From IMG/VR virus record IMGVR_UViG_3300012202_000001, positions 1-60,071 of that record: 60,071 nt of DNA, one strand, 5' to 3'. Origin of the DNA: a virus. Every line of letters begins with the position of its first letter. Positions within the stretch are counted from its first letter, which is position 1. The notes beneath the pieces are model-generated. The model saw only the letters and a program-made list of their open reading frames with translations. It did not search any database and was not told the DNA's origin. Position numbers and translations under genes: made by a program. Below are positions 1 through 7,743 of the stretch, piece by piece.

Positions 1-123
1 CCCCCGCATCTCATGCAGTTTCCACCCTGCTTGTAAAACAACTCGCGCCGGAACTCACTGTAGTCCCTTCCCGTCCGCTTCGTCCTTTTGTCCTTTGTCT
101 TGATGATCGGCATGTAGGGTCCA
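1..123. repeat. Terminal direct repeat, left copy
   Basis: Bases 1-123 are identical to 59949-60071. An exact repeat at both ends of a contig is the usual sign of a circular or circularly permuted assembly, so one copy is redundant. It holds the 3' end of the gene at 55-693 and, at 1-113, a second partial copy of the start of the HNH gene at 59780-60061. A true short terminal repeat of a linear virion genome cannot be excluded. Confidence 0.95.
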
Positions 124-693
124 TTCGTTAACCTCTGAACAGAGGAATTCTATAAACGTTTCCAGACTACACTCACCTTCCATGACTTTGTATTTCTCAA
201 ACGTTGCCTCAATCACCGACCAAGCCGACTCCTGAAAGTCGAGTGTGACCCTGTGCCGGAGTTCCAAGTGTTGATCGGGCGCCGTATCATGCACATCTTT
301 CAGGAAGTCCGCTGGCTTCTTCTTGGCGGACTTGCGCACAGCCGGATCCTGGCGCTTACTCTTCGACATCTGGACCAAGACGCCAGCAGAGCCCAAGGGA
401 ATCTCGGCTAACTCTTCGTGCGATATGTCGGGCGCGAGTTCCCGATAGCGGCCAATCACGAGGTACAGGTACGACCGGCTGGCCGGCGCCGCATCGAGGA
501 GCCATGCGTGGAAGGAATGAAAGCCTAAGATTTGCCAGTCCCGATCTTTGTCGACGTCGATACAGCATTTCGCAATGTCGGACCAGTCGCGGAATTGCCG
601 GTCAAAGTTGCGGACATACGAGTCTCGCGCTTCGGCCCTTTCTTTTGGGCTAAGCGTGACTTCTCTAATTTCCGGACACGTAATCGTTCCCAT
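55..693 (-). CDS. Hypothetical early protein, 212 aa
   Basis: Soluble, charged protein with no domain I recognise. It has a Trp/Phe-rich stretch around residues 50-75 (DWQILGFHSFHAWLL), a basic KSAKKKP segment near residue 125, and an acidic C-terminus. The ATG at 693 has a purine-rich site (AGGATGAGG) just upstream. Its 3' end overlaps the start of the HNH gene by about 59 bp once the genome is circularised. It is the fifth gene of a leftward operon that starts at 2020. Confidence 0.8.
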   Translation of the reverse strand: MGTITCPEIREVTLSPKERAEARDSYVRNFDRQFRDWSDIAKCCIDVDKDRDWQILGFHSFHAWLLDAAPASRSYLYLVIGRYRELAPDISHEELAEIPLGSAGVLVQMSKSKRQDPAVRKSAKKKPADFLKDVHDTAPDQHLELRHRVTLDFQESAWSVIEATFEKYKVMEGECSLETFIEFLCSEVNEWTLHADHQDKGQKDEADGKGLQ

Positions 694-944
694 AACCTCA
701 TCCTTTCGATGGCGTAATCCTTTCGGTTTTGTATATAGCGCACGGCAATGCTAGGCAACAGCGGTTTTTTCCCTGATCGGTGTGCGTACTTCGCCGGCAC
801 AAGTTGACTGTCCGCCCATCTTTCAGCTTGCTCTTGCGAATTACATATCCAAGAAGAAACAGCGAGAGCGGAAAACGGCACTGACGTGAGATAGCACAAC
901 AAATCAGCGATGCATCCCGGCGCGAGTGTGGGGCTCTTACTCAT
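525..944 (-). CDS. Possible small protein coupled to its upstream neighbour
   Basis: The ATG at 944 overlaps the stop of the preceding gene as ATGA, which suggests translational coupling. The first 80 residues look protein-like (a short hydrophobic start, then charged helical sequence). The last 55 residues lie in another frame over the start of the 212-aa gene, an overlap of 169 bp. Either the overlap is real or this frame decays at its 3' end. Without it, 694-940 would be empty. Confidence 0.45.
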   Translation of the reverse strand: MSKSPTLAPGCIADLLCYLTSVPFSALAVSSWICNSQEQAERWADSQLVPAKYAHRSGKKPLLPSIAVRYIQNRKDYAIERMRLWERLRVRKLEKSRLAQKKGPKRETRMSATLTGNSATGPTLRNAVSTSTKIGTGKS

Positions 945-1417
945 CTTCGAAACTCAGGTGGACCGTCTTTCCGCTTGGAATCGAGTTCAGTCAGGAGCGC
1001 ATCGGAGTCAGGAGTATTCCCCCCGGCATAGATTTGCTCCATGCGTCGAAACAGCCACTTCATATCGTTCTCGTTGTAGCCTTTGCCGTGGCGCGACAGG
1101 CAGACGGCATCGCATCGCGCGTTGGTTCTGACTCGCAGTTCAGGGGGATCGTAGGAGATGCAGAGATCGATAATTTGCCCGTACATGGGGAAAAAGATTG
1201 CCATCGTGCGATGTTTCTCAAAAGCAAAATCAATCGCCTCCAGGGAGAAGTTGGCGAGATCCCTGTGCCAGTCGTTTATTTCCTCCGGCGTGATTGCCCC
1301 CTTGGCCGGGAAGGCGTTCAGCATCTTCTGAAGGTACTTGTCGATTGCGTCTTGCTTCTGCGAAGACGGCATCATTGTGTACGCGGGTCTGGTCTTGCTT
1401 CGTGAGGATCGGGGCAT
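941..1417 (-). CDS. Hypothetical protein, 158 aa, possible replication accessory
   Basis: The ATG at 1417 follows an ideal AAGGAG with a five-base spacer, although it lies 188 bp inside the upstream reading frame. The protein is largely helical, with EEINDWHRDLANFSLEAID and a hydrophobic YGQIIDLCIS segment. It sits with the 163-aa and 100-aa genes in a compact early operon near the control region, a position typical of replication initiators or helicase loaders. That role is inferred from place only. Confidence 0.75.
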   Translation of the reverse strand: MPRSSRSKTRPAYTMMPSSQKQDAIDKYLQKMLNAFPAKGAITPEEINDWHRDLANFSLEAIDFAFEKHRTMAIFFPMYGQIIDLCISYDPPELRVRTNARCDAVCLSRHGKGYNENDMKWLFRRMEQIYAGGNTPDSDALLTELDSKRKDGPPEFRR

Positions 1418-1721
1418 TCACACTCCTTCCGAAACGATCAAGCGGTTCTACGCTGTAGTTGCTGAGACGGGAAAGGAAACTGCGAGGACGCTCGCCTGGG
1501 GGATGATCATGCGACAGCATGTAATGTTTCAGCCAGTGAGCAAATTCCACTTCAGACAATCTTGGGTTAGCTTCTAGGAATATCTTGAGATGTCGAGCTT
1601 CACTGCCGTCCCATGTACAAGGTTTCTGGTATCGCCAGTAGTAGGCTCTCTCGATCCATCCGCGAAACTTCGAGAATCGATTGTCGAACAACGGCGGGGG
1701 AGTGAGTTCGAAATCACTCAT
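1230..1721 (-). CDS. Hypothetical early protein, 163 aa
   Basis: The N-terminal 110 residues are aromatic and well ordered (WIERAYYWRYQKPC, then an ARHLKIFLEANP helix and a PGERPRSFLSRLSNY segment). They look like a small helical domain found before phage replication proteins. The last 50 residues overlap the next gene in another frame and are Gly/Arg-rich, so the functional part is probably the first two thirds. The start overlaps the previous stop as ATGA at 1718-1721. Role unknown. Confidence 0.7.
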   Translation of the reverse strand: MSDFELTPPPLFDNRFSKFRGWIERAYYWRYQKPCTWDGSEARHLKIFLEANPRLSEVEFAHWLKHYMLSHDHPPGERPRSFLSRLSNYSVEPLDRFGRSVNAPILTKQDQTRVHNDAVFAEARRNRQVPSEDAERLPGQGGNHAGGNKRLAQGSRQLLPGGD

Positions 1722-2020
1722 GGTTTCGGCACCGGCTGTATCGTGACCGGCTGCTTTTTATTCTCTTCCGCCATCATCTTCCCGTACATCACCCGGCGCA
1801 GACGACCGGACTCCCTCATGCAGTCGGTTAAGCTCATGGTCTTGGATGAATCGAATAAGACGGCTTGCTTTGGAGTTTTCGGGGCTAGCTGGGGAACTTT
1901 CTTGACTCTTTTCACTGCCTCTCGATACTCGTGCTTGGATACCAGTTCTGCACTTCCATCCGCCCACTCTGCACCCGAAAACCATCGCGGGAGAATGCCA
2001 AGCTCTCTCTCTGAGTACAT
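1718..2020 (-). CDS. Hypothetical first gene of the leftward early operon, 100 aa
   Basis: Basic protein of 100 residues with no recognised domain. A GGAG lies about 11 bases before the ATG at 2020. It is the first gene leftward of the control region at 2021-2679, so an early regulator or replication accessory is plausible by position only. Confidence 0.75.
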   Translation of the reverse strand: MYSERELGILPRWFSGAEWADGSAELVSKHEYREAVKRVKKVPQLAPKTPKQAVLFDSSKTMSLTDCMRESGRLRRVMYGKMMAEENKKQPVTIQPVPKP

Positions 2021-2348
2021 AAACTTATCTCCATAGGTGGGACATTCCCTTTTGGTTCTAAGGGGATTTGCCTCTCCTGCGAGGGAGAGAGCAAGCTTTC
2101 ATGTTTAGCTGAGTGTTTACGTTCTTGAACGCACGTCTGCTTAGTCTCTTTACAGTCTCTCGACTGCACCAATGAGGACCGGGGCGCATGTCCCTTTTGC
2201 CAGATCTACCACTGGCGCGGAGCCCGGATTTCGCAGATTTGTGGATTCTTCCTGTGCCTTGCAGGTAACGTTTTGAGAGCGGCCCGTTGTTTTTCGGAAA
2301 AGCGACTTGCCGCGAAGCAACCGTCTGGGGTAGGATTCGGGCAGTCCC

Positions 2349-2413
2349 GTTTCTGACCCAGAAACACTCAGATCAAGCAAGAAGCCCACGCGCTTAACGT
2401 GGGCTGTTTTTTT
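2349..2413 (+). terminator. Rho-independent terminator with a preceding hairpin
   Basis: AGCCCACG (2383-2390) pairs with CGTGGGCT (2398-2405), followed by G and seven T residues, so it acts on rightward transcription. Just upstream, GTTTCTG (2349-2355) pairs with CAGAAAC (2359-2365) across a three-base loop. No rightward gene lies before it, so a short non-coding transcript from within 2021-2349 is the simplest explanation. Confidence 0.8.
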
Positions 2414-2466
2414 GCAAAAATTATTCCGTGTTGAATTAAGCAGTGTCATGAGGAGATCGGGAGATC

Positions 2467-2501
2467 GCCCTAGGCATCCGGATCTCTACGGCGCCTAGGG
2501 C
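2467..2501. promoter_or_regulatory. 9-bp inverted repeat, possible operator or hairpin
   Basis: GCCCTAGGC (2467-2475) and GCCTAGGGC (2493-2501) are perfect reverse complements 17 bases apart. Each half carries CCTAGG, itself a palindrome. There is no T-run, so it is not a terminator. The place between divergent operons suggests an operator. Confidence 0.5.
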
Positions 2502-2509
2502 AATTATTT

Positions 2510-2527
2510 CGTTCACGGATGTGAACG
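2510..2527. promoter_or_regulatory. 7-bp inverted repeat, possible operator
   Basis: CGTTCAC and GTGAACG are perfect inverted arms around GGAT. The size and spacing suit a dimeric repressor, possibly the ribbon-helix-helix protein encoded 380 bp downstream. Confidence 0.5.
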
Positions 2528-2679
2528 TCACCGTTTGTACGATACCGAACGAATCCTGTCAATAGCCTTCTCAGGCACTCTTGCACAGGATTTCCACAGG
2601 AATGGGTACGCTAACGGACTGTCAATGGTCGGCCTGTTCTAATACCATCCCTACCCGAGAAAGGATTTCATACTTGCCT

Positions 2680-2859
2680 ATGAACTCCCCACGTCCCAGT
2701 TACGAGTATTGGCGCATGACTCTCCGTATCGATGCCCGACGCCACGGCAAGCTAACCGTTGTGGATAACTTGGGCGACTTCGTGCTCATGATGTTTTACG
2801 AAGAAGGCGCCGAGCCCAGCATTGACGGGCTTCTCCGCGCATCTGAAGGACCAGCCTAA
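2680..2859 (+). CDS. Small hypothetical protein, 59 aa
   Basis: The ATG at 2680 was chosen over a TTG at 2581. The N-terminal extension from 2581 is Cys/Thr-rich and unlike the rest, and an AAAGGA lies about 14 bases before this ATG. The protein has a predicted strand-helix-strand pattern (RMTLRIDARR, LTVVDNLGDFVLMMFYEEG) and no recognised family. It is the first gene of the rightward operon. Confidence 0.55.
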   Translation: MNSPRPSYEYWRMTLRIDARRHGKLTVVDNLGDFVLMMFYEEGAEPSIDGLLRASEGPA

Positions 2860-2904
2860 ACTCACGGTTGACAGCGCGGTAATCTTGGCGTACGTTTGCC
2901 AACG

Positions 2905-3075
2905 ATGACCGCGCACGGCACACAATTTCCTGAAAACATCAATCTTCGGGTTACGACCATCCTCTACCGAGCCGTAGAGAAACTGGCCAAGGACGAAAAA
3001 CGGCCTATCGGGATGATGGCGCGGATCCTTGTGGAAGAAGCTGTCGAAAGTCGAAACGGAAAGAAGAAACGGTGA
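2905..3075 (+). CDS. Ribbon-helix-helix regulator, 56 aa
   Basis: Residues 10-20 form a likely beta strand (NINLRVTTIL). They are followed by two helices (RAVEKLAKDEK and IGMMARILVEEAVESR) split by a short turn, which is the Arc/CopG ribbon-helix-helix pattern. Such proteins bind operators as dimers. The stop overlaps the GTG start of the next gene as GTGA. Autoregulation at the inverted repeats near 2467-2527 is a reasonable guess. Confidence 0.75.
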   Translation: MTAHGTQFPENINLRVTTILYRAVEKLAKDEKRPIGMMARILVEEAVESRNGKKKR

Positions 3076-3533
3076 GTTACGAGGATACGCGCGTCTCCGT
3101 TGCTGATTCCCAGGGTGGAATCAGGAAGATTGTCTACGCTCACAAGGGGACCGGGATTAGCTTTGTCTCGCAGCCGCCGCGCGAGGGCTTCGAAGCGTTG
3201 GTGACGATGAAGGACCAGTCGTACCACATTCGGGTCATGGCGACTTGCCAGGATGCGCGCACTCACACAAGAGCGGGATTCAGACGTCGCACGCAAAACA
3301 TGATTGACAGCGACAAACTGCAAGAGGAGCGGCGAGTGTGGCGTGTCCTCTACTGGCACCTGAAGGCCATGTTTGAAGCCGCGGATTCCGGAGTGATCGC
3401 AGTCGAGGACATCATCATGCCCTACATTGTGACTCCGGACGGGCGCACGATCGCCGAGCACGTTGCTCCCAAGCTGGCCGAGATGCGCGAGTTTACGCAC
3501 GACAAACTACTCACCGCAGGGGGATTAATGTAA
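3072..3533 (+). CDS. Hypothetical protein, 153 aa
   Basis: Starts with GTG at 3072 inside the previous stop. No known domain. It contains a basic central segment (TRAGFRRRTQNMI) and a helical, acidic C-terminal half. Its stop shares one base with the next start (TAATG). It belongs to the recombination module that ends with the Bet-like annealase. Confidence 0.75.
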   Translation: MSYEDTRVSVADSQGGIRKIVYAHKGTGISFVSQPPREGFEALVTMKDQSYHIRVMATCQDARTHTRAGFRRRTQNMIDSDKLQEERRVWRVLYWHLKAMFEAADSGVIAVEDIIMPYIVTPDGRTIAEHVAPKLAEMREFTHDKLLTAGGLM

Positions 3534-3928
3534 TGGCCGTGAAAAAGAAAGCAGCGAAGACTAGCCGCAAAAAGGGAGCCGTCCATAAACCAGCCAAGCG
3601 GATTCCGCGCCAGCAGATTATCCCAGGCGTCGGGGACGAGAAGATTGCAGCCATCGAGAATGCCGCGTTGGACTATGCCGAGATTCGCGACCAGCGGCAA
3701 GCATTGACCGCTCAGGAAGTGGATTTAAAAAAGAAGCTACTCGATCTCATGCACAAGAAAGAACTGACCGAGTACAAGCGAAATGGGATCTCGGTGAAGG
3801 TTGTCTTGGAACAGGAGAACGTAAAGGTGCGCGTGAGAGAGTCGGAGGATGATCTTCCCGCCGACATCGGGCCGGCGCCGGATGCGGATGTGAGTGCAGA
3901 CTCGGTTGCAGTTGATTCAGAAGGGTAG
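3533..3928 (+). CDS. Coiled-coil hypothetical protein, 131 aa
   Basis: Lys/Arg-rich tail at residues 2-28, then a coiled coil (about residues 38-75) and an acidic, Ala/Asp-rich C-terminus. Small coiled-coil proteins of this build commonly accompany single-strand annealing systems in phages. A nucleic-acid-binding accessory role is inferred from composition and neighbours. Confidence 0.75.
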   Translation: MAVKKKAAKTSRKKGAVHKPAKRIPRQQIIPGVGDEKIAAIENAALDYAEIRDQRQALTAQEVDLKKKLLDLMHKKELTEYKRNGISVKVVLEQENVKVRVRESEDDLPADIGPAPDADVSADSVAVDSEG

Positions 3929-4132
3929 ATGCCGTTTCCTAAGATCATTACCGAGCTTACAGCAGCAGGGTACGTATTCCAAAAGACGACTCGCTGTAGT
4001 GCTTGCGGTGTGCCGATTCAGTTCTGGAGAACTCCAAAGGGAAAGAGTATGCCAATGGTCGTATCCCCAGACGGTTCATGCGAGAGCCACTTTGCCACAT
4101 GCCCGAAAGCAAAAGACTTTCGCAAGAAGTAG
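3929..4132 (+). CDS. Small zinc-binding protein, 67 aa
   Basis: CSACG at residues 23-27, followed by the later pair HFATC, gives a CxxC...HxxxC metal-binding set around a TPKGKSMPM loop. This small fold is widespread in phages next to exonuclease or annealase genes. The ATG directly follows the previous TAG. Function unknown. Confidence 0.75.
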   Translation: MPFPKIITELTAAGYVFQKTTRCSACGVPIQFWRTPKGKSMPMVVSPDGSCESHFATCPKAKDFRKK

Positions 4133-4722
4133 ATTTCGATCCTGAGCGCCACGAGTACAGACAGAATGGCATCATTTACCCGCACGTCACGAAGGTCATT
4201 GCGAGATCCGGAAAGTGTGATTGGTCCTGTGTCGATGAAGAACTCAGACTGCATTCGATCAAGCGAGGACAAAGTGTTCACTGGCTCACCCAGCTTGAAG
4301 ACGAAGGCGCCCTCGACTACCGCACCGTTCCCAAGGGTTTGCGCGGTTATCGAAAAGCATATCGAACGTGGAAACGTCAGTCTGGTTTTAACGTCATCTG
4401 GATTGAACGCAAATTCATCAGCCGTTACGGGTTTGCGGGGACTCTCGATCGAGCCGGTTCCTTCCCGGCGACAACCATGTACGGGTCGGGTACGTCAGGC
4501 GTGGTCGATCTCAAAACGGGAGACATCGCGGACTGGGTGCGCTATCAGTTGTGTGCCTACACCCTTGCAGTGGACCCACGTCCCGCCATCGCGCGAACCA
4601 TTCGCAGAATTGCACTGCGATTGTGTGCCGATGGAAAGTACCGCGTAAAAGAGTTTCCCATGCAGACCTGGGACAGCGACTTTGCCGAGTTCATGAAAGA
4701 TTTGAGGAGAGTGAATGCCTGA
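4099..4722 (+). CDS. PD-(D/E)XK exonuclease-like protein (RecB/Cas4-type)
   Basis: The active-site pattern is visible: E103, the GTLD element with D117, D137-L-K139 in VVDLKTG, and Q150xxxY154. This is the RecB/Cas4/YqaJ-type nuclease core that resects DNA ends and feeds a single-strand annealing protein. The start at 4099 is preferred because the upstream frame overlaps the zinc protein gene. The Bet-like annealase lies 1.2 kb downstream in the same operon, which supports a two-component recombination system. Confidence 0.75.
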   Translation: MPESKRLSQEVDFDPERHEYRQNGIIYPHVTKVIARSGKCDWSCVDEELRLHSIKRGQSVHWLTQLEDEGALDYRTVPKGLRGYRKAYRTWKRQSGFNVIWIERKFISRYGFAGTLDRAGSFPATTMYGSGTSGVVDLKTGDIADWVRYQLCAYTLAVDPRPAIARTIRRIALRLCADGKYRVKEFPMQTWDSDFAEFMKDLRRVNA

Positions 4723-5404
4723 AATTATCGAGCAGGAACAGGAACTCAAGCAGCAAGCTTTGACGGTTGTGGAACGCGCTACTCTGGTAAAGATCACCGA
4801 CCAGACGAGCTATGATGCGGCGTGCGACCTATTGCAGAAAGAAATAGTTCCGTTCAGAAAGAAGTGGGCAGACTACTGGAAGCCGCTAACAACTGCGGCC
4901 TGGGGCGCGTACAAAAAGGTTCAGGACAAATTCAAAGAAGGCGATGAGCCGGCAGAGAAAGCCGAGCGCTGGGTCAAACATGCAATCAGGGTGTGGGACG
5001 ATGAACAGATTCGAATTGAGCAGGAACAACAGCGTAAAGCGCAGGAAGCGGCTGAGAAAGTCGCAGAGGAGGAACGTCTACGTGCGGCAATTGTTGCGGA
5101 AGAAGCTGGAGCGAATGAGGCAGAAGTATCCGCAATCGTCGATGCTCCTGTTGTTGTCGTTGCAGAACCTGTCGTTCCTGCGTACAGCCGAACAGCCGGA
5201 ATCAGCCGGCGTGAGAACTTTAAGGCAAAGGTCGTGGATCTCCATGCGCTCGTAAAGGCGGCTGCCAAGGACAAGGCTCTACTGGCCTACTTGGAGCCAA
5301 ATCAGACTGCGCTAAATAATCGCGCTAAAGCTGACCGGCAGACGCTCAATATACCCGGAGTAGTTCCCTACAATGACGCTATTGTGTCCGCGAGAGGGCG
5401 ATGA
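4715..5404 (+). CDS. Helical recombination-module protein, 229 aa
   Basis: Long charged helices (residues 1-130, with runs of Glu/Gln/Arg), a Val/Pro-rich hinge near 145-160, then a small C-terminal domain ending in IPGVVPYNDA. Proteins of this design often stand between exonuclease and annealase genes in siphovirus and podovirus recombination operons. Overlaps its upstream neighbour by 8 bp. Function not established. Confidence 0.75.
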   Translation: MPEIIEQEQELKQQALTVVERATLVKITDQTSYDAACDLLQKEIVPFRKKWADYWKPLTTAAWGAYKKVQDKFKEGDEPAEKAERWVKHAIRVWDDEQIRIEQEQQRKAQEAAEKVAEEERLRAAIVAEEAGANEAEVSAIVDAPVVVVAEPVVPAYSRTAGISRRENFKAKVVDLHALVKAAAKDKALLAYLEPNQTALNNRAKADRQTLNIPGVVPYNDAIVSARGR

Positions 5405-5898
5405 GTTTTACGGCAAAAGATTTAACGGGTCTTGTCTTCGGGCGCTACATAGCCATGTGGCCCGTTGGGCGTCGCGGAAATCCAAGCCGAATCATGTATC
5501 TCTGCGCTTGCAGATGTGGGCAAATTCGTTTAGTGGAAAGTAGCGGTCTGACACTGGGAAGGAATCGCAGTTGTGGCTGTTTACGAATGGATGCACTGAA
5601 GGCCGGCGTGCGTCGGGTACATGGTCATCGTGCTTCTGCGAGCCCGACATACCAGTCTTGGAAAGGAATGATTGGCAGATGCGAGTATCCAAAGCATGTA
5701 GGGTTTAAGAATTACGGAGGTCGTGGGATAAAGGTTTGTACGCGCTGGCGTAATTCGTTCTCTCGATTTTTGTCTGACATGGGACTAAGGCCACGCGGAA
5801 AAACGATCGATCGCATCAACAATAACGGGAATTACGAACCGTCGAATTGCAAGTGGGCCACTCGAAAAGAACAGCGTGCCAACCAGAGGAGGGTGTAG
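5401..5898 (+). CDS. HNH-like homing endonuclease with zinc ribbon
   Basis: N-terminal zinc ribbon (CACRCG, then RSCGC), followed by NYGGRGIKVCTRW and [17 protein letters not shown]. This is the signature of a common phage family usually annotated as HNH or AP2-like endonucleases. Starts at an ATGA overlap with the upstream gene and ends three bases before the annealase start. It thus sits inside the recombination operon without breaking any gene. Related to the gene at 28309-28839. Confidence 0.8.
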   Translation: MSFTAKDLTGLVFGRYIAMWPVGRRGNPSRIMYLCACRCGQIRLVESSGLTLGRNRSCGCLRMDALKAGVRRVHGHRASASPTYQSWKGMIGRCEYPKHVGFKNYGGRGIKVCTRWRNSFSRFLSDMGLRPRGKTIDRINNNGNYEPSNCKWATRKEQRANQRRV

Positions 5899-5900
5899 CG

Positions 5901-6992
5901 ATGCCCAATGAATCGTTAGAAATATCTCACAAACCACAACTAACAGTTACGTCCGAACAGGCAAAGATCGCTCGCAACACAATCGCCAAAGGATTGAGCG
6001 ATGATGAGTTCGCTATCTTCCTCTACAACTGCCAACGTCAAGGCATTCACCCGCTAGATGGCTTACTTGTGCCGATCTCGCGGAACGACAAGGACGAAGG
6101 TAAGCGACTCACCTTCGTAACTACGGTAGATCTACTTCGTTCTCGCGCGGCAGAGAGCAACGAGTATGCCGGCAATGACGACGCGCACTTTGTGTACGGG
6201 CAAGGCGAGTATCCCGAAACGGCCACTGTGACGGTGTGGCGAAACGTTGAGATGTCTCGATGCGCCTTCACTGCATCGGCCCGATGGACCGAATACTACC
6301 CCGGAGACAAACAAGGGTTCATGTGGCGGAATAAACCCCACGTCATGTTAGGAAAATGTGCAGAGGCTCTGGCTCTTCGGAAGGCGTTTCCGAAACAACT
6401 CGCTGGCCTGTATCTAGCAGAAGAATTACAGAGGGAATCGATACAAGGTAATCAGAGTAGACCCCCCGCAAGAAAGCAGGAAAAGCCCGTTGGTGATGTA
6501 GTTTGCGCGGACTGCCGACAGACGAATGGGCATGCCGCGGATTGTAAATATGCCAGTAAAGGGAAATGCCCTGAATGTCGAGCGGAGGGGGGGCATCTTC
6601 CTTCCTGTAAATACCGCAAGACGCAGGAGGCGCAGACGCAGGAAGCCGAACCGGAGAAGAAGCCGGAAACGTTGAAGTGGCTGGTGCAGGTGGAAGCGAT
6701 CGATACGCGGGAGAAGACTGTAAAAGACAAGGCCGGGAAAGAATCCAAGCGCCCGTACCGCATGCTGACCTGCATCAACGCAGCCAACGAGAACGTTACG
6801 CTCTACGCCTGGGACACGAAACATTATGAGCGCATCGACGCGATCAAGGAAAAGACTCGTTGCGTTTTCTCGGTAAAGAGTTCTGTCAGCGGTAACACCA
6901 CGTACTACTCGATCGAGGAGATTATCGAGATCACCGGGGAGAAGAAACAGGCAGAGCCGCAGGATGAGATGCTTCCACCAGAAGAGAAGTAG
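5901..6992 (+). CDS. Bet/RecT-like single-strand annealing protein fused to zinc knuckles
   Basis: Residues 15-175 match the Bet (lambda beta) family: AKGLSDDEFAIFLYNCQRQG, a VDLLRSRAAES segment and the terminal MLGKCAEALALRKAFP. Such proteins anneal complementary strands after end resection. Two tandem knuckles of spacing CxxC-x5-H-x3-C follow (residues 202-215 and 223-236). A C-terminal beta-rich domain (about 250-345) is possibly OB-like. The ATG at 5901 has AGGAGGG upstream. At 363 aa it is longer than typical Bet (about 260 aa). Confidence 0.85.
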   Translation: MPNESLEISHKPQLTVTSEQAKIARNTIAKGLSDDEFAIFLYNCQRQGIHPLDGLLVPISRNDKDEGKRLTFVTTVDLLRSRAAESNEYAGNDDAHFVYGQGEYPETATVTVWRNVEMSRCAFTASARWTEYYPGDKQGFMWRNKPHVMLGKCAEALALRKAFPKQLAGLYLAEELQRESIQGNQSRPPARKQEKPVGDVVCADCRQTNGHAADCKYASKGKCPECRAEGGHLPSCKYRKTQEAQTQEAEPEKKPETLKWLVQVEAIDTREKTVKDKAGKESKRPYRMLTCINAANENVTLYAWDTKHYERIDAIKEKTRCVFSVKSSVSGNTTYYSIEEIIEITGEKKQAEPQDEMLPPEEK

Positions 6993-6994
6993 AG

Positions 6995-7426
6995 ATGCCG
7001 AGAAGGAAGAAGATCAAAGTGACGCGCCGGAAAAACGAATTTAGCCGTGCTCTGCAAGCCGCCAAATCAGTTCTGAAGGCGAAGACCAAGCAGCGCGACC
7101 GCATGATGACGGAGTTACGGCAGTTGAATACCGATATTCCGAGTCTGGAACGCACGGTGAGAGCATTAGAAGCGCAACTTGGGGGCACAGGTGCGGTCGG
7201 TCCGCTTACGTCCCAGACCGACAGTAGGCAAGTGGGTGGAGTGCCCCCAAAGGTCCACATTCGGCCAATGTTGGACTCGGAATCTGGTATTCCGCAAGAA
7301 GTTCTCGCCCAGCTTCCCCCAGAAGACTTCTCCAGGTTTGGATCCCACTTCGGGGAAGAGGCGCCGGAGAAAGAGGATTACCTGCCGGAGATCGTAGGGA
7401 AAGAAGTCATACCGGAGAAAAAGTAA
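6995..7426 (+). CDS. Coiled-coil hypothetical protein, 143 aa
   Basis: Very basic N-terminus, a coiled coil at residues 18-62, then a Gly/Pro linker and an acidic C-terminus. Shares one base with the next start (TAATG). Probably belongs to the recombination module; no family recognised. Confidence 0.7.
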   Translation: MPRRKKIKVTRRKNEFSRALQAAKSVLKAKTKQRDRMMTELRQLNTDIPSLERTVRALEAQLGGTGAVGPLTSQTDSRQVGGVPPKVHIRPMLDSESGIPQEVLAQLPPEDFSRFGSHFGEEAPEKEDYLPEIVGKEVIPEKK

Positions 7427-7743
7427 TGAATCGCAAGCCAAAAGCTAAGTGGATAAAATTCATTCATCCCCTCGGTGGCGGCGACTGGTATCACTGGGGA
7501 GATCTTTCGGTGTGTGTTGCGAAAGAAGAAGGCTTCTGGCATATTTCGATCTCTCTGCCCTATCGCTATCCGACTTGGGATGAAATTTTAGCCGCTTGGT
7601 ACGATCTGGTTCCCGGCGCCTGTGAAGACTTCGAGGGAGCCATCATCCTTCCGCGCAAGAGTGAGTACGTCAACATACATCCCAACTGCTTTCACGTTCA
7701 CCAACTTAATGATTCGGAGATTCCATCCAGCATCATCCTATGA
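7426..7743 (+). CDS. Small conserved phage protein, 105 aa (DUF7694-like)
   Basis: Compact alpha/beta protein with WHISISLPYRYPTWDEI in the middle and a C-terminal EYVNIHPNCFHVHQL segment. I recall this pattern from a small phage family of unknown function (probably DUF7694). ATGA overlap with the glycosyltransferase that follows. Confidence 0.7.
   Translation: MNRKPKAKWIKFIHPLGGGDWYHWGDLSVCVAKEEGFWHISISLPYRYPTWDEILAAWYDLVPGACEDFEGAIILPRKSEYVNIHPNCFHVHQLNDSEIPSSIIL

Larger units (their letters stand above)
2021..2679. other. Intergenic control region between divergent operons
   Basis: This is the longest stretch without a convincing gene. It separates the leftward operon (from 2020) and the rightward operon (from 2680). 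It contains two hairpins ending in a rightward terminator (2349-2413), a 9-bp inverted repeat (2467-2501) and a 7-bp inverted repeat (2510-2527). I could not place convincing promoter hexamers. Candidate for early control and possibly the replication origin. Confidence 0.6.

Noticed and set aside
1912-2172. Minus-strand 86-codon frame in the control region
   Set aside because: Starts with TTG without a ribosome-binding site and overlaps the 100-aa gene.
2300-2410. Possible tRNA in the control region
   Set aside because: No cloverleaf or T-loop consensus could be built; only two simple hairpins and a terminator.
2150-2449. Minus-strand 99-codon frame in the control region
   Set aside because: Contains the terminator hairpin, lacks a ribosome-binding site and has no protein-like pattern.
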